Below, one piece after another: positions 54,990-63,872 of a stretch of DNA of 64,000 bases. The translations under genes were made by a program, and so were the position numbers. The first letter of the stretch is position 1; the number at the start of each line of letters is the position of its first letter. This DNA comes from Nucisporomicrobium flavum (GTDB taxonomy: Bacteria; Actinomycetota; Actinomycetes; Mycobacteriales; Micromonosporaceae): assembly GCF_016464385.1 (NCBI RefSeq), contig NZ_JADMLH010000019.1:93028-157027 (forward strand), given 5' to 3'. The notes under the pieces were generated by a model. The model searched no databases, had not been told where the DNA came from, and was given only the letters and a program-made list of their open reading frames with translations.

Positions 54990-56149
54990 CAGCGCGTCCC
55001 CTCGTCGTCTTCGTCGGCATTCCGCGCGGGCGCGGTATCGGGCGCGGCCGCGGTGTCGGGCGCAGGCGCGGTGTCGGGCGCAGGCGCGGTGTCGGGCGCA
55101 GGCGCGGTGTCGGGCGCAGGCGCGGTGTCGGCGTTTGCGGCGGCAGCGGCGTCGGCCGCGTCGGCTGCTTCCGCTGCGTTGGCCGCCCCGGCGGCGTGGG
55201 CTGGGGTGGAGGGCGGAGCGGGCGGCACCGGGATCTCGGCCTCCGGGCCGGCGGCGGGAGCAGGCGGCGTGGTCTCGGCCTTGGGATCGCCCGGGGTCCC
55301 GGGGGTCGCGCGGTCCGCGATGTCGCGAACGGGCCGATCACCCGGGGCAGGACGAGCCGGGCCCGCGGGGCGGTCGCCAGCCGGGCGCGCAGGGTGGTCG
55401 CCCGCCGGGTGGGCCGGACGCTCCCCGGCCAGGCGCGCGGGACGCTCCCCCGCCGGGCGCGCAGGGCGGTCGCCCGCGGGGCGGGCCGGGCGGTCGCCGG
55501 GGGCGCGGCGGGCCGGGGTTTCCGGGGGCGGGACCTTGCCCTTGAGCGGGCCCCATTCGTTCGGGTCCGGTACGCCCGGCGGGCGCATCGGGGCGCGCTT
55601 GGCCACGCCGGCCTCCGACTCGCCCGGCTCCTTCGCGCCCGGCCAGGCCTTCGCGACGCGGGAGGCGAGGACGAACTCCTTGCGCAGCGGGTGACCTTCG
55701 AACTCCGGCGGGAGCAGGAGCGGGCGCAGGCCGGGGTGGCGGTCGAAGCCGATGCCGAACATCTCGTGGGTCTCGCGCTCGTGCCAGGCCGCGCCCGGGT
55801 AGAGGTCGACGACCGACTCGACGAGCGGGTTCTCGCGGGGCACGCGGGCGCGGACCAGCAGGCCGTGCTTGCGCCGCGTGGACCACAGGTGGGCCACGAC
55901 GGTGAAGCCCTCGTCCAGCTCGTCGACCGCGGACAGCCAGTCGAAGTAGTCGCAGCCCAGGGCGCCGGGGTCGCGGGCTGCTCGGAGGGCGGTCCACCAC
56001 AGCGCCGGGGGGACGTCGAGGACCGCTCGTTCGTGGCCCGGGCCGCCGCCGGACACGCTCGTGGTCAGCGCCGAAGGGTCCACGGGGGCGTCGGCATCGT
56101 CGGCCGTCAGCAGCGCGACCATCCGCTCGCCGACCTCTTCGGGCGTCAT
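54989..56149 (-). CDS. nuoC: NADH-quinone oxidoreductase subunit C with long disordered tail
   Basis: 386 aa from the ATG at 56149 (MTPEEVGERMVALLTADDAD), with AGGA upstream; an ATG three codons earlier is possible. The NuoC domain ends near residue 190 (ERETHEMFGIGFDRHPGLRP, then PPEFEGHPLRKEF). The remaining 200 residues are low-complexity: PARPAGDR-type repeats, then AAEAADAADAA and PAPDTA repeats. No NuoD part is fused and no nuoD follows. Confidence 0.93.
   Translation of the reverse strand: MTPEEVGERMVALLTADDADAPVDPSALTTSVSGGGPGHERAVLDVPPALWWTALRAARDPGALGCDYFDWLSAVDELDEGFTVVAHLWSTRRKHGLLVRARVPRENPLVESVVDLYPGAAWHERETHEMFGIGFDRHPGLRPLLLPPEFEGHPLRKEFVLASRVAKAWPGAKEPGESEAGVAKRAPMRPPGVPDPNEWGPLKGKVPPPETPARRAPGDRPARPAGDRPARPAGERPARLAGERPAHPAGDHPARPAGDRPAGPARPAPGDRPVRDIADRATPGTPGDPKAETTPPAPAAGPEAEIPVPPAPPSTPAHAAGAANAAEAADAADAAAAANADTAPAPDTAPAPDTAPAPDTAPAPDTAAAPDTAPARNADEDDEGTR
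55053..55124. repeat. 18-nt tandem repeat in nuoC
   Basis: Four exact copies of GTGTCGGGCGCAGGCGCG, encoding APDTAP on the minus strand. A second, 24-30-nt repeat family encoding PARPAGDR lies at about 55360-55500. Both keep the frame. Confidence 0.9.
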
Positions 56150-56225
56150 GCCGCACATCCTATGATCCGGCCCGGCCGGTCCCGGTCCCGCGGCCGCGAG
56201 CCTGTGGACAACGCCCGGGAAGGGA

Positions 56226-56252
56226 CCGGCCGGCAGCGAGGAGACCGGCCGG
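56226..56252 (-). terminator. hairpin after the DUF2252 gene
   Basis: Two copies of the palindrome CCGGCCGG separated by 11 nt can form a stem just after the DUF2252 stop and before nuoC. A DnaA-box-like TGTGGACAA lies nearby (56203-56211). Confidence 0.4.
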
Positions 56253-56262
56253 GAACGCCGGG

Positions 56263-57567
56263 TCAGGCGAGGCCGGGGAGGCGGCCGTTGCGGAACAGGT
56301 CGACGAAGTCCTGGTGGTCCTCGCGGGCCTGGTCGCCGTACCGGTGGGCGAACTCGACCAGCAGTCCCACGAAGCCGGCCTCGTCCTTGTCGACCGCCGC
56401 CACGATGGCCTCCTCCGTCGAGAAGTCGACCAGGTCGTGGCTGGACTCGTCGTCGGCGACCGAGTGCATGCGGGCCACCGCGCGGCCCAGGTCGGCGAGG
56501 ACGCCGGTCAGTTCCTCCGGCTCGTTGACGTCGGACCAGTCCAGGTCGGCGGCGTACGGGGAGACCTCCGCGACCAGCTGGCCGACGCCGTTGAGCTCGG
56601 TGTAGCCCAGCCACGGGTCGGCGTGGGCCTGCAACGCCCGCTGGGATTCGGCCGTACGGTGGCCCTGGTGCTGGAAGTAGCCGCGGACCCGTTCGTCGTC
56701 GATCCAGCGGGCGACCGCCGGGATCTGCGCCTGCTTCATGTAGATGATGACGTCGTTCTCGAGCGCCTGGGTGTGCCCCTCGAGCAGCAGGTTGTACGAG
56801 GGCAGCCCGGCCGAGCCGATGCCCACGCCCTTGCGCAGCTTGATGTCCTTGATGTTCGCCGACACGCCCGTGCCCTGGGAGGGCAGGGTGTGCAGGTAGT
56901 TCTGGAAGGCCGCGGTGACCGTGGCGGCGGTGGCCTCGTCGACGTCGTACACGCCGTCGCCGAGCGAGAAGCGGCGCTCGTACTCGTCGATCGTGGTCTG
57001 TGCGGCGAGCAGGTCCACCCGGGTGTTGAGCCGGGCCTCCTGGAGGACGCGGCGCAGGACGCCGTCGGCGTTGTCGAGGGTGATCGAGCCGATGGCGTCG
57101 TCACCGCCGTGCGCGATGGCCCGCAGCTCGGTGAGGTACGCGCCCGCGAACGTCGTCACCAGCGAGGTGATCACGTCGTCGGAGAGGGCCTTGCTGTAGC
57201 CGATGAGGGCGACGCTGGCCGCGAAGCGCTTGAGGTCCCAGATGAACGGGCCGACGTACGCCTCGTCGAAGTCGTTGACGTTGAAGACGAGCTGACCGGA
57301 GGAGTTCATGTACGTGCCGAAGTTCTCGGCGTGCAGGTCGCCGTGGATCCACACCCGGCTGGTCCGCTCGTCGAGGAACCGGTCGTCGCGGAACGCGCCG
57401 GTCATGTCCGCGTAGAACAGGGACGCGCTGCCCCGGTAGAACGCGAACGGCGACGCCGCCATCTTCCGGAACTTGCGCCGGAACGCCGCCGGATCGATCG
57501 CCATCAGCTCGCCGAATTCCCTGGTCAGCACGTCGATGATGACGTCGGCCCGCGGTTGGTCGCTCAT
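56263..57567 (-). CDS. DUF2252 protein
   Basis: 434 aa. RVWIHGDLHAENFGTYMNSS then FNVNDFDEAYVGPFIWDLKR is the signature, reminiscent of aminoglycoside phosphotransferase/kinase-fold proteins (HGDLHxxN and DFD). KLRKGVGIGSAGLPSYNLLL is a second family motif. Catalytic function unproven. It sits between nuoB and nuoC, on the same strand as both. Confidence 0.88.
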   Translation of the reverse strand: MSDQPRADVIIDVLTREFGELMAIDPAAFRRKFRKMAASPFAFYRGSASLFYADMTGAFRDDRFLDERTSRVWIHGDLHAENFGTYMNSSGQLVFNVNDFDEAYVGPFIWDLKRFAASVALIGYSKALSDDVITSLVTTFAGAYLTELRAIAHGGDDAIGSITLDNADGVLRRVLQEARLNTRVDLLAAQTTIDEYERRFSLGDGVYDVDEATAATVTAAFQNYLHTLPSQGTGVSANIKDIKLRKGVGIGSAGLPSYNLLLEGHTQALENDVIIYMKQAQIPAVARWIDDERVRGYFQHQGHRTAESQRALQAHADPWLGYTELNGVGQLVAEVSPYAADLDWSDVNEPEELTGVLADLGRAVARMHSVADDESSHDLVDFSTEEAIVAAVDKDEAGFVGLLVEFAHRYGDQAREDHQDFVDLFRNGRLPGLA

Positions 57568-57711
57568 GATCGAAGAGTAGACCTCGGTGGCTATACCTGT
57601 ATGTCACAGACACGACGAAGTGGCGGACGAGCCGTGACCCGTTCGTGATCTTCTCGCGCAATCGGGCGCCGCGGCGGCGCGTGTGTGAGGCACACCGGCG
57701 GGAAGGAGCCC

Positions 57712-58218
57712 ATGCGCGACGCTGAGGACTTCGACACCTTCTACGCGACGTCCGCGCGTCGCGTACTCGCCCACGTCTCGATGATGGTGGGTGGGCAGGC
57801 CGAGGCCGAGGACGCCGTCGCGGAGGCGTACCTGCGGGCGTGGAACCGGTGGTCGAAGATCAGCCGGTACGACGACCCCGAGGCCTGGGTCCGCCGCGTC
57901 GCGTACCGGCAGGCGGTGAGCACCTGGCGCAAGGCAGTCAGCCGGCTGCAGGCGCACCGCCGGGACGCGGTCGACGGGCACGTCGAGGCGCTGAACCCGG
58001 ACCACGTCGCGGTGGTCGAGGCGCTGCGCCGGATACCCGCCGGCCAGCGCCGCGTGATCGTCCTGCACCACCTCGCCGGGCTGAGCGTGGCCGAGATCAA
58101 CCGGGAGACCGGCCTGCCGGCGGGGACGATCACCACCTGGCTGGCCCGGGGGCGGCGCGCGCTGGCGGAGCATCTGACCGAGGACACTGCGATGGGTCGG
58201 GAGGGACGCGATGTCTGA
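57712..58218 (+). CDS. SigE-family ECF sigma factor
   Basis: 168 aa from the ATG at 57712 (MRDAEDFDTFYATSARRVLA) after GGAAGGAG. Region 2: GQAEAEDAVAEAYLRAWNRW; region 4: IPAGQRRVIVLHHLAGLSVA then EINRETGLPAGTITTWLARG. Overlaps the next gene by 8 nt. Confidence 0.9.
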   Translation: MRDAEDFDTFYATSARRVLAHVSMMVGGQAEAEDAVAEAYLRAWNRWSKISRYDDPEAWVRRVAYRQAVSTWRKAVSRLQAHRRDAVDGHVEALNPDHVAVVEALRRIPAGQRRVIVLHHLAGLSVAEINRETGLPAGTITTWLARGRRALAEHLTEDTAMGREGRDV

Positions 58219-58891
58219 CGACCGCATCGAGGAAGGCCTGCACGCGTACGCCGAGCACGTGCAGCGCACCGCCACCGTGGCACCCGCGCGGACGATCCGG
58301 GAACGGGCGGCGCGACGGCGTACGCGCCGAGCTGCCGTTGCGGCCTTCGCAGCCGTGCTCCTCGCCGGGTTCGGCATCGGACTCACCCTGGGCCGGCCCG
58401 GTAACGAGACTCCCGCCGTCCCGCCGGTGAGCATCTCGCCGCGGGTGCTGCCGTCCAGCTCCGCTAGCTCCGACGTGACCCGGCTGGAGGAACTGGGGAT
58501 CGACCTGAACGTCGGCGTGCTGATCGACGTCGCGGACGACGGCGTGGACCGCTTCCTGGAGGCCGGGCAGGGCGGCGTCGTGGACTTCACGGGTACGGCG
58601 AAGGGCGACTCCACGAAGATGGCGCTGCGTCCGGCGCCGACCAGAGCACGGAACGAGGTGTGGATCGCGCCGCCGGCCTGGAACGAGTGCGTCACGGCCA
58701 CGTCGCGTACCGCCTTGACCCTGCAGCCGTGCCGGGTGGGCGACGAGGCGCAGACCTGGCGGGTCGTGCCGGCGGGGGACTCCGGGCAGTTCGAGCTGGA
58801 AGGCCGCTACGGGATCCTGCACGTCGACAACGGGCTGCTCACCGGCGAGGGCGGGCGTACGGGCCTGCAGACGATCCCGTTCGAGCGGTGA
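58211..58891 (+). CDS. single-pass membrane protein, probable anti-sigma partner
   Basis: 226 aa. Short cytoplasmic N-terminus (MSDDRIEEGLHAYAEHVQRT), basic stretch RERAARRRTRR, one transmembrane segment (AAVAAFAAVLLAGFGIGLTL) and a roughly 160-residue outside domain with two cysteines (NECVTA and QPCRVG). Translationally coupled to the sigma gene, so a likely regulator of it. Confidence 0.7.
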   Translation: MSDDRIEEGLHAYAEHVQRTATVAPARTIRERAARRRTRRAAVAAFAAVLLAGFGIGLTLGRPGNETPAVPPVSISPRVLPSSSASSDVTRLEELGIDLNVGVLIDVADDGVDRFLEAGQGGVVDFTGTAKGDSTKMALRPAPTRARNEVWIAPPAWNECVTATSRTALTLQPCRVGDEAQTWRVVPAGDSGQFELEGRYGILHVDNGLLTGEGGRTGLQTIPFER

Positions 58892-58899
58892 ACCGCCGA

Positions 58900-59484
58900 T
58901 CAGGTGGCGGGCCGGCGCACCATCGGCGCGGTGAGCGAGGCAGCGTCGCGGACCGGGGCGGGTTCCGGCGGACCCGGGACGAGCTCGCGGCCGCTCAGAG
59001 GGTCGGGGCGCGGGACTCCGCCCAGGCCCGACTCCTCGGCGGCGATCTTCTCCTGCAGGCGCAGGATGCCGTGCAGCAGCGCCTCCGGCCGCGGCGGGCA
59101 GCCGGGCACGTACACGTCGACGGGGATGAGCTGGTCGACGCCCTTGGTCACCGAATACGAGTCCCAGTACGGCCCGCCGCAGTTGGAGCAGGAACCGAAC
59201 GAGATGACGTACTTGGGCTCGGGCATCTGGTCGTAGAGCCGCCGGATCGCCGGCGCCATCTTGTCGGTGACCGTGCCCGACACGACCATGAGGTCGGCCT
59301 GGCGGGGGCTGTGCGCGAACGGGATCACGCCGAGCCGCATGAAGTCATGCCGGCCCATGCTGGTCGCGATGAACTCGATGGCGCAGCACGCGAGCCCGAA
59401 GTTGAAGACCCACAGCGAGTAGCGGCGCCCCCAGTTCAGCACGAACTTGATGGGCTCCCCGAGCACTCCTGGCAGACCGGCCAC
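58900..59484 (-). CDS. nuoB: NADH-quinone oxidoreductase subunit B
   Basis: 194 aa from a GTG. The N2 cluster ligands are present: C33 and C34 (GLACCAIEF), one in SFGSCSNCGG and one in VPGCPPRPE. The last 40 residues are a proline-rich tail. No nuoA lies upstream: the next gene is a PLP enzyme. Convergent with the anti-sigma-like gene (8 nt). Confidence 0.94.
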   Translation of the reverse strand: MAGLPGVLGEPIKFVLNWGRRYSLWVFNFGLACCAIEFIATSMGRHDFMRLGVIPFAHSPRQADLMVVSGTVTDKMAPAIRRLYDQMPEPKYVISFGSCSNCGGPYWDSYSVTKGVDQLIPVDVYVPGCPPRPEALLHGILRLQEKIAAEESGLGGVPRPDPLSGRELVPGPPEPAPVRDAASLTAPMVRRPAT

Positions 59485-59500
59485 CGTGCCAACCTACCCT

Positions 59501-60949
59501 TCACCAGGCGGGCTGCTGGAGCTGGCTCAGGAAGCCGGCCAGCAGCGCCTCACGCAGGGCGGGCGGCGCGGCGTTGAGCAGCGTGTTCACCGCCGCCATC
59601 GGGCCGCCCACGCCGTCGCCGAGGCCCAGTCCCCCGGCCAGCCCCTCGATGAGCTCCGGGGTGACGGCCTCGGGCGTGAGAGCGCCCGCTGCCTGCAGCA
59701 GCTCGGCGGGGAGCTCAACCGGGCCACGCGCGCGGGTCGCCGCCACCGCCGCGGCGAGGTCGGCCGCGAACTGGTCGGCGGTCGCGCCCACCGCGGCGGT
59801 CACGGTCAGGTGGATGGTCGGCGGAAGGTTCGCGTACGCCATCTGCGGCTGGGTGTGCCAGCCGAGGACGGCCAGCTCGTCCGCGAGCACGAACAGGTCG
59901 ACGTCGTCCGTGGTGGTCAGGCAGACGACCGTGGTCTCGGGTGGGGCGAAGAGGCGTACGCCGTCGGTGGCCTCGACCGCGCCCGCGAGCACTGCCACCG
60001 CGTCCCGCGTCGTGGCGGCCAGCTTCAGATAGCCGTCGTCGCCGAGGTGGCGCACCGTGGCCAGCGCCGCCGCGATGGGCCCTCCGGAACGCGTGGACGC
60101 CACGACCGGGTTGACCATCGTGTAGCCCGGCCAGTCCGCGTACGCGAAGAACTGTGGCAGCCGCAAGCGCGCGTCCCGGTGCAGCAGGACGGAGACGCCC
60201 TTGGGCGCGTACGCGTATTTGTGCAGGTCGACCGAGATGCTCGTGACGCCCGGCACGTCGAAGCCGAAGTCCGGCAGTCCCGCGCCCAGCCGCCGCAGAT
60301 AGGGCAGCACCCAGCCGCCGAAGCACGCGTCCACGTGAAAGCGGACCCCGCGGTCGGCGGCGAGCGCGGCCAATTGCGGGATGGGGTCGACGACGCCGTG
60401 CGCATAGGAGGGCGCCGAGCCGGCGATGAGAACGGTGTCGGAACCGATTACTGCCGCCGTCGCCGCGACGTCGGCGCGCAGGTCCTCGCCGACGGGCACC
60501 ACGTCGAGCCCGACGCGCAGATAGTGGGCCGCCTTGGCGAAGGCTGCGTGTGCCGTGGACGGCACGACGATCCGCGGGCGCTCGGTGGCCGCCGCGTCGC
60601 GGGCCGCCTTCACGGCGAGGATCAGCGACTCCGTGCCACCGCTGGTCACGCTGCCGACCACGTCCGGCGCGTCCGTTCCCGGCCCGCCGCCGAGCAGCCG
60701 GCCGGCCGCGGCGACCAGCGCGTTCTCCATCGCGAGCAGCGAGGGGAAGGCGGTCGGGTCCAGGCCGTTGACATGGGCGGAGATCGCGTACGCCGCCCGC
60801 GCCAGCTCGTCGAGGCCCGCGACGGCCGGGTCGTAGACGTACGCGAAGAGCCGGCCGCCGTGCGTGGGCAGGTCGGCCTCCCGCAGCTTGCCCAGCTCCG
60901 CGAGCACCTGCCCGGCCGGTACGCCCTCGGGCGGCAACGCTTCGATCAT
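59501..60949 (-). CDS. PLP-dependent decarboxylase/lyase-like enzyme
   Basis: 482 aa, fold type I. SVTSGGTESLILAVKAARD binds the phosphate, HVDACFGGW holds the Asp (D207) and SVDLHKYAYAPKG carries the PLP Lys (K244). It resembles sphingosine-1-phosphate lyases and glutamate/tyrosine decarboxylase-like proteins. Substrate unknown. It is 16 nt upstream of nuoB and may be co-transcribed with it, and is followed upstream by an MFS gene 9 nt away. Confidence 0.87.
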   Translation of the reverse strand: MIEALPPEGVPAGQVLAELGKLREADLPTHGGRLFAYVYDPAVAGLDELARAAYAISAHVNGLDPTAFPSLLAMENALVAAAGRLLGGGPGTDAPDVVGSVTSGGTESLILAVKAARDAAATERPRIVVPSTAHAAFAKAAHYLRVGLDVVPVGEDLRADVAATAAVIGSDTVLIAGSAPSYAHGVVDPIPQLAALAADRGVRFHVDACFGGWVLPYLRRLGAGLPDFGFDVPGVTSISVDLHKYAYAPKGVSVLLHRDARLRLPQFFAYADWPGYTMVNPVVASTRSGGPIAAALATVRHLGDDGYLKLAATTRDAVAVLAGAVEATDGVRLFAPPETTVVCLTTTDDVDLFVLADELAVLGWHTQPQMAYANLPPTIHLTVTAAVGATADQFAADLAAAVAATRARGPVELPAELLQAAGALTPEAVTPELIEGLAGGLGLGDGVGGPMAAVNTLLNAAPPALREALLAGFLSQLQQPAW

Positions 60950-60958
60950 CGCCTCAAG

Positions 60959-62311
60959 CTAGTCCTCGTAGCGCCTCAGCAGCAGGACCGCCGCTCCTAC
61001 GAGGACCGCCGGGACGATCGTGAAGCCGAGCAGGATGCCCAGCCGCGCGGTCGAGTCCTGCGCCGCTGCCGCTCCTGTGGATGACGGCACATATCCGAAG
61101 AGCTGCAGGACCAGGGCAAACAGGCCCGGACCGAGCGCGAGTCCGAGCGTCTCGCCCGCTGTCCACAGGCCGGTGAAGACGCCCGCCTGGCGGCGGCCCG
61201 TTCTGGCAGTGTCGTGGGCAATGCAGTCGGGGAGCATCGCGAGGGCGAAGACCTGCTGGCCGGCGTAACCGCAGCCGATCAGCGCGACGACGAGGTAGGT
61301 GACCGTGGCAGGGACGTGGCCGGCCGAGAGCAGCCCGAGGGCTCCCGCGGCGAAGAGGAGCGAGGCGAGGATCAGGGCACGCAGCTTGCCGAGGCGGGCG
61401 CCGACCCGGGTCCACAGCGGCATGACGAGCAGGGCGGGGCCGACGAACGCCGCGAAGAGGAAGGTCGCACCGGACTTCTGGACGATGACGTGGTCGGCGA
61501 AGTACTGCACGCCCGCGAGCATCGTGCCGATGCCGGCGGCCTGCACGACCCAGCAGGCGAGCAGACCACGGAACGGCACATTCGTTGCCGCGATCCGCAG
61601 TTGCCCGCGCCAGCTGGGTTCCGCACCCGGGGCTGTCCGGGACTCTGCTGTGCGCGTACCGAAAAAGACGCCCAGCGTGCCCACGACGATGAGGGCGCCG
61701 ACGAAGGCGCCGGACCACCGGTGGCCGGCGCGGCCGCCGCCGCCGAGGTCGACGACCAGCGGGGCGAGCGCGCCCGAGACCAGGATGGCCAGGGCCAGGA
61801 CCGCGACGCGCCACGTCATGAGCCGGGTCCGCTCGGCGTAGCCGTCGGTGAGCTCGGCCGGCATCGCGACGTAAGGCACCTGGAAGAAGGCGTAGGCGGT
61901 GGCCGCGGCGAGGAACGCGGCGGCGACGTAGACGCCGGCCGGCCCCGCGCCGCGGAACGGTCCCGCGAACATCGCCACGAACAGGACGGCGAGCAGCAGG
62001 CCGGCGCCGAGCAGGAACGGGCGGCGGTCGCCGGTGCGGTCGGAGATCCGGCCGGCCACCGGGTTGACGAGCACGTCCCACGCCTTGGGCAGCAGGACGA
62101 GCAGCCCCGCCACGCCCGCGGCCACGCCGAGCGTGTCGGTGAGATACGGAAGGAGGAGCAAGCCGGGAACCGTGCCGAAAGGTCCCGTGACCAGGGAGCC
62201 CAGCGCGTATCCGGCCAGCGTGCGACGCGGCAGCGGAAGCGGCTGCGCCGTCTGCGGTGATTTCGTCCGGTCCGGCGCCGGTACTTCGGGCGAGGGACCG
62301 GCAGGTGTCAT
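60959..62311 (-). CDS. MFS/GPH-type transporter
   Basis: 450 aa with about 12 helices. PKAWDVLVNPVAGRISDRTG then DRRPFLLGAGLL is the signature of the glycoside-pentoside-hexuronide (MelB-like) group. It likely imports a sugar-like or amino-acid-derived compound. Divergent from the gamma-glutamyltransferase gene; two matching dyads lie in the shared spacer. Confidence 0.87.
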   Translation of the reverse strand: MTPAGPSPEVPAPDRTKSPQTAQPLPLPRRTLAGYALGSLVTGPFGTVPGLLLLPYLTDTLGVAAGVAGLLVLLPKAWDVLVNPVAGRISDRTGDRRPFLLGAGLLLAVLFVAMFAGPFRGAGPAGVYVAAAFLAAATAYAFFQVPYVAMPAELTDGYAERTRLMTWRVAVLALAILVSGALAPLVVDLGGGGRAGHRWSGAFVGALIVVGTLGVFFGTRTAESRTAPGAEPSWRGQLRIAATNVPFRGLLACWVVQAAGIGTMLAGVQYFADHVIVQKSGATFLFAAFVGPALLVMPLWTRVGARLGKLRALILASLLFAAGALGLLSAGHVPATVTYLVVALIGCGYAGQQVFALAMLPDCIAHDTARTGRRQAGVFTGLWTAGETLGLALGPGLFALVLQLFGYVPSSTGAAAAQDSTARLGILLGFTIVPAVLVGAAVLLLRRYED

Positions 62312-62361
62312 GGACGCGGATGGTAACCACGCACGGGCCGCTGCGCCTACGCTTCGCCGAA

Positions 62362-62453
62362 TGAACCATTTTCAACCTGGCATCGAGCCCGGAGGGTCCG
62401 GGCCGTCCGGCAGCGGCGGGCAGGATCGGCCTCGCCACGTTGAAAAAAGTTCA
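62362..62453. promoter_or_regulatory. paired TGAA-N5-TTCA dyads between MFS and GGT genes
   Basis: TGAACCATTTTCA (62362-62374) and TGAAAAAAGTTCA (62441-62453) share arms TGAA/TTCA and a 5-bp centre, 79 bp apart. The second touches the chosen GGT start codon and extends to TTGAA/TTCAA. They look like operator sites for one repressor controlling both genes. Confidence 0.55.
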
Positions 62454-63872
62454 ATGAAGATGTCCGCATCGTCCCGGCGGGTCGCCGCCGGGATCGCTGC
62501 CAGCCACCCGGAGACGGCCGCTGCCGGACTGCGGATCCTGCGCGCCGGTGGCACGGCCGCGGACGCCGCCGTGGCCGCGGTGCTCGCGACCTGCGTGGCC
62601 GAGACCATCTACACCGGACTGGGCGGGGGCGGGTTCTGCACGTACCTCGACGCGGCCTCCGGCGAGGTGACGTGCCTGGACTTCTTCGTGGCCGTGCCCG
62701 GTACGGACGGCGACCGCACGGCCGGCCCGATGGTCGCCGTGGACGTGTTCTTCGGCGGGGTGCCGCAGGTCTACTCGATCGGCGGGGCGAGCGTCGCGGT
62801 GCCGGGAGTGCCCGCGGGCTGCGGTGAGGTGCACCGGCGCTGGGGACGGCTGCCGTGGGAGTCGCTGGTGGCGCCGGCATACGAGCTCGCCGTGACCGGG
62901 GTGCCGCTGCCGGCCGCTCACGCCCGCACCCTGGAGTCGTGCGCGCCGGCCCTCGCGTACGGCGAAGGGGCGGCGATCTACGCACCGGGCGACAAGCTGC
63001 TCGAAGGCGGCGACCGGCTGTTCCACCCCGGGCTGGCGACCGCGCTGGAGGCCCTCGCCGCGGACGGGCCCGCGCTGTTCTACACCGGCGCGTACGCGGC
63101 CCTGATGGTCGAGACGGTACGGGCGGCCGGCGGCTCGTTGGGGCCCCACGACCTCGCCTCGTACCGGGTGCTCGAGACGCACGTGGACCACGCGTCGCTG
63201 GGGGCGTACCGGGTGCGGGCCCGGCACGACCTCAACCGGACCGTCGACACGATCGCCGCACTGCCGGCCTCGCTGCCGCAGCTGCCCGGACCGGAGCGCG
63301 CGGTCGCCATGGCCGGTGCCCTGCGGGACCGGGGACGGCAGAAGATCGGCGACACCACCAACGTGTCCGTGGTCGACGGCGACGGCAACGCCTGCGTCAT
63401 CACCACCACGATGGGCCTCGGCGCCGGCGTCTGGCTCCCGGGGCTGGGCATCAACCTCAACTCGATGCTCGGCGAGGGTGAACTGATCACCGCCGACCTC
63501 GCGCCCGGGCGCCGGATGTCCTCCAACATGTGCCCGCTCGTGGTGATCGACGAGACCGGCGCGCTGGCCGTGGCGGCGGGCTCGGCCGGCGCCTCCCGCA
63601 TCCGCACCGCGCTGATCGGCACGCTGGTCGGCGTGCTCGTCGACGGCCTCGACATGGAGGCGGCGATCCAGCGGCCCCGCTTCCACGTCGTCGACGACAC
63701 GGTCCACGCCGAGCCCGGCTGCCCGGCCGAGCAGCTGGCGGCGCTCGCGGAAGCGGGGTGGCTGATCCACGAATGGTCGGAGCTGAACCACTACTTCGGC
63801 GGCGTCACGGCCGTCGGAGTCGGCGGTGCCGCCGGCGACCCGCGGCGCGGCGGAGTGGGCCTGCTCCTCTAG
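62454..63872 (+). CDS. gamma-glutamyltransferase family protein
   Basis: 472 aa from the ATG at 62454; an in-frame ATG at 62361 would add 31 residues of low complexity. N-terminal nucleophile hydrolase: AASHPETAAAGLRILRAGG, GLGGGGFCTYLD, the nucleophile region GDTTNVSVVDGDGNA (T301) and AGSAGASRIRT. It is shorter than classical GGT (about 550-580). No signal peptide is seen. Its stop overlaps the stop of a transposase on the other strand. Confidence 0.85.
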   Translation: MKMSASSRRVAAGIAASHPETAAAGLRILRAGGTAADAAVAAVLATCVAETIYTGLGGGGFCTYLDAASGEVTCLDFFVAVPGTDGDRTAGPMVAVDVFFGGVPQVYSIGGASVAVPGVPAGCGEVHRRWGRLPWESLVAPAYELAVTGVPLPAAHARTLESCAPALAYGEGAAIYAPGDKLLEGGDRLFHPGLATALEALAADGPALFYTGAYAALMVETVRAAGGSLGPHDLASYRVLETHVDHASLGAYRVRARHDLNRTVDTIAALPASLPQLPGPERAVAMAGALRDRGRQKIGDTTNVSVVDGDGNACVITTTMGLGAGVWLPGLGINLNSMLGEGELITADLAPGRRMSSNMCPLVVIDETGALAVAAGSAGASRIRTALIGTLVGVLVDGLDMEAAIQRPRFHVVDDTVHAEPGCPAEQLAALAEAGWLIHEWSELNHYFGGVTAVGVGGAAGDPRRGGVGLLL

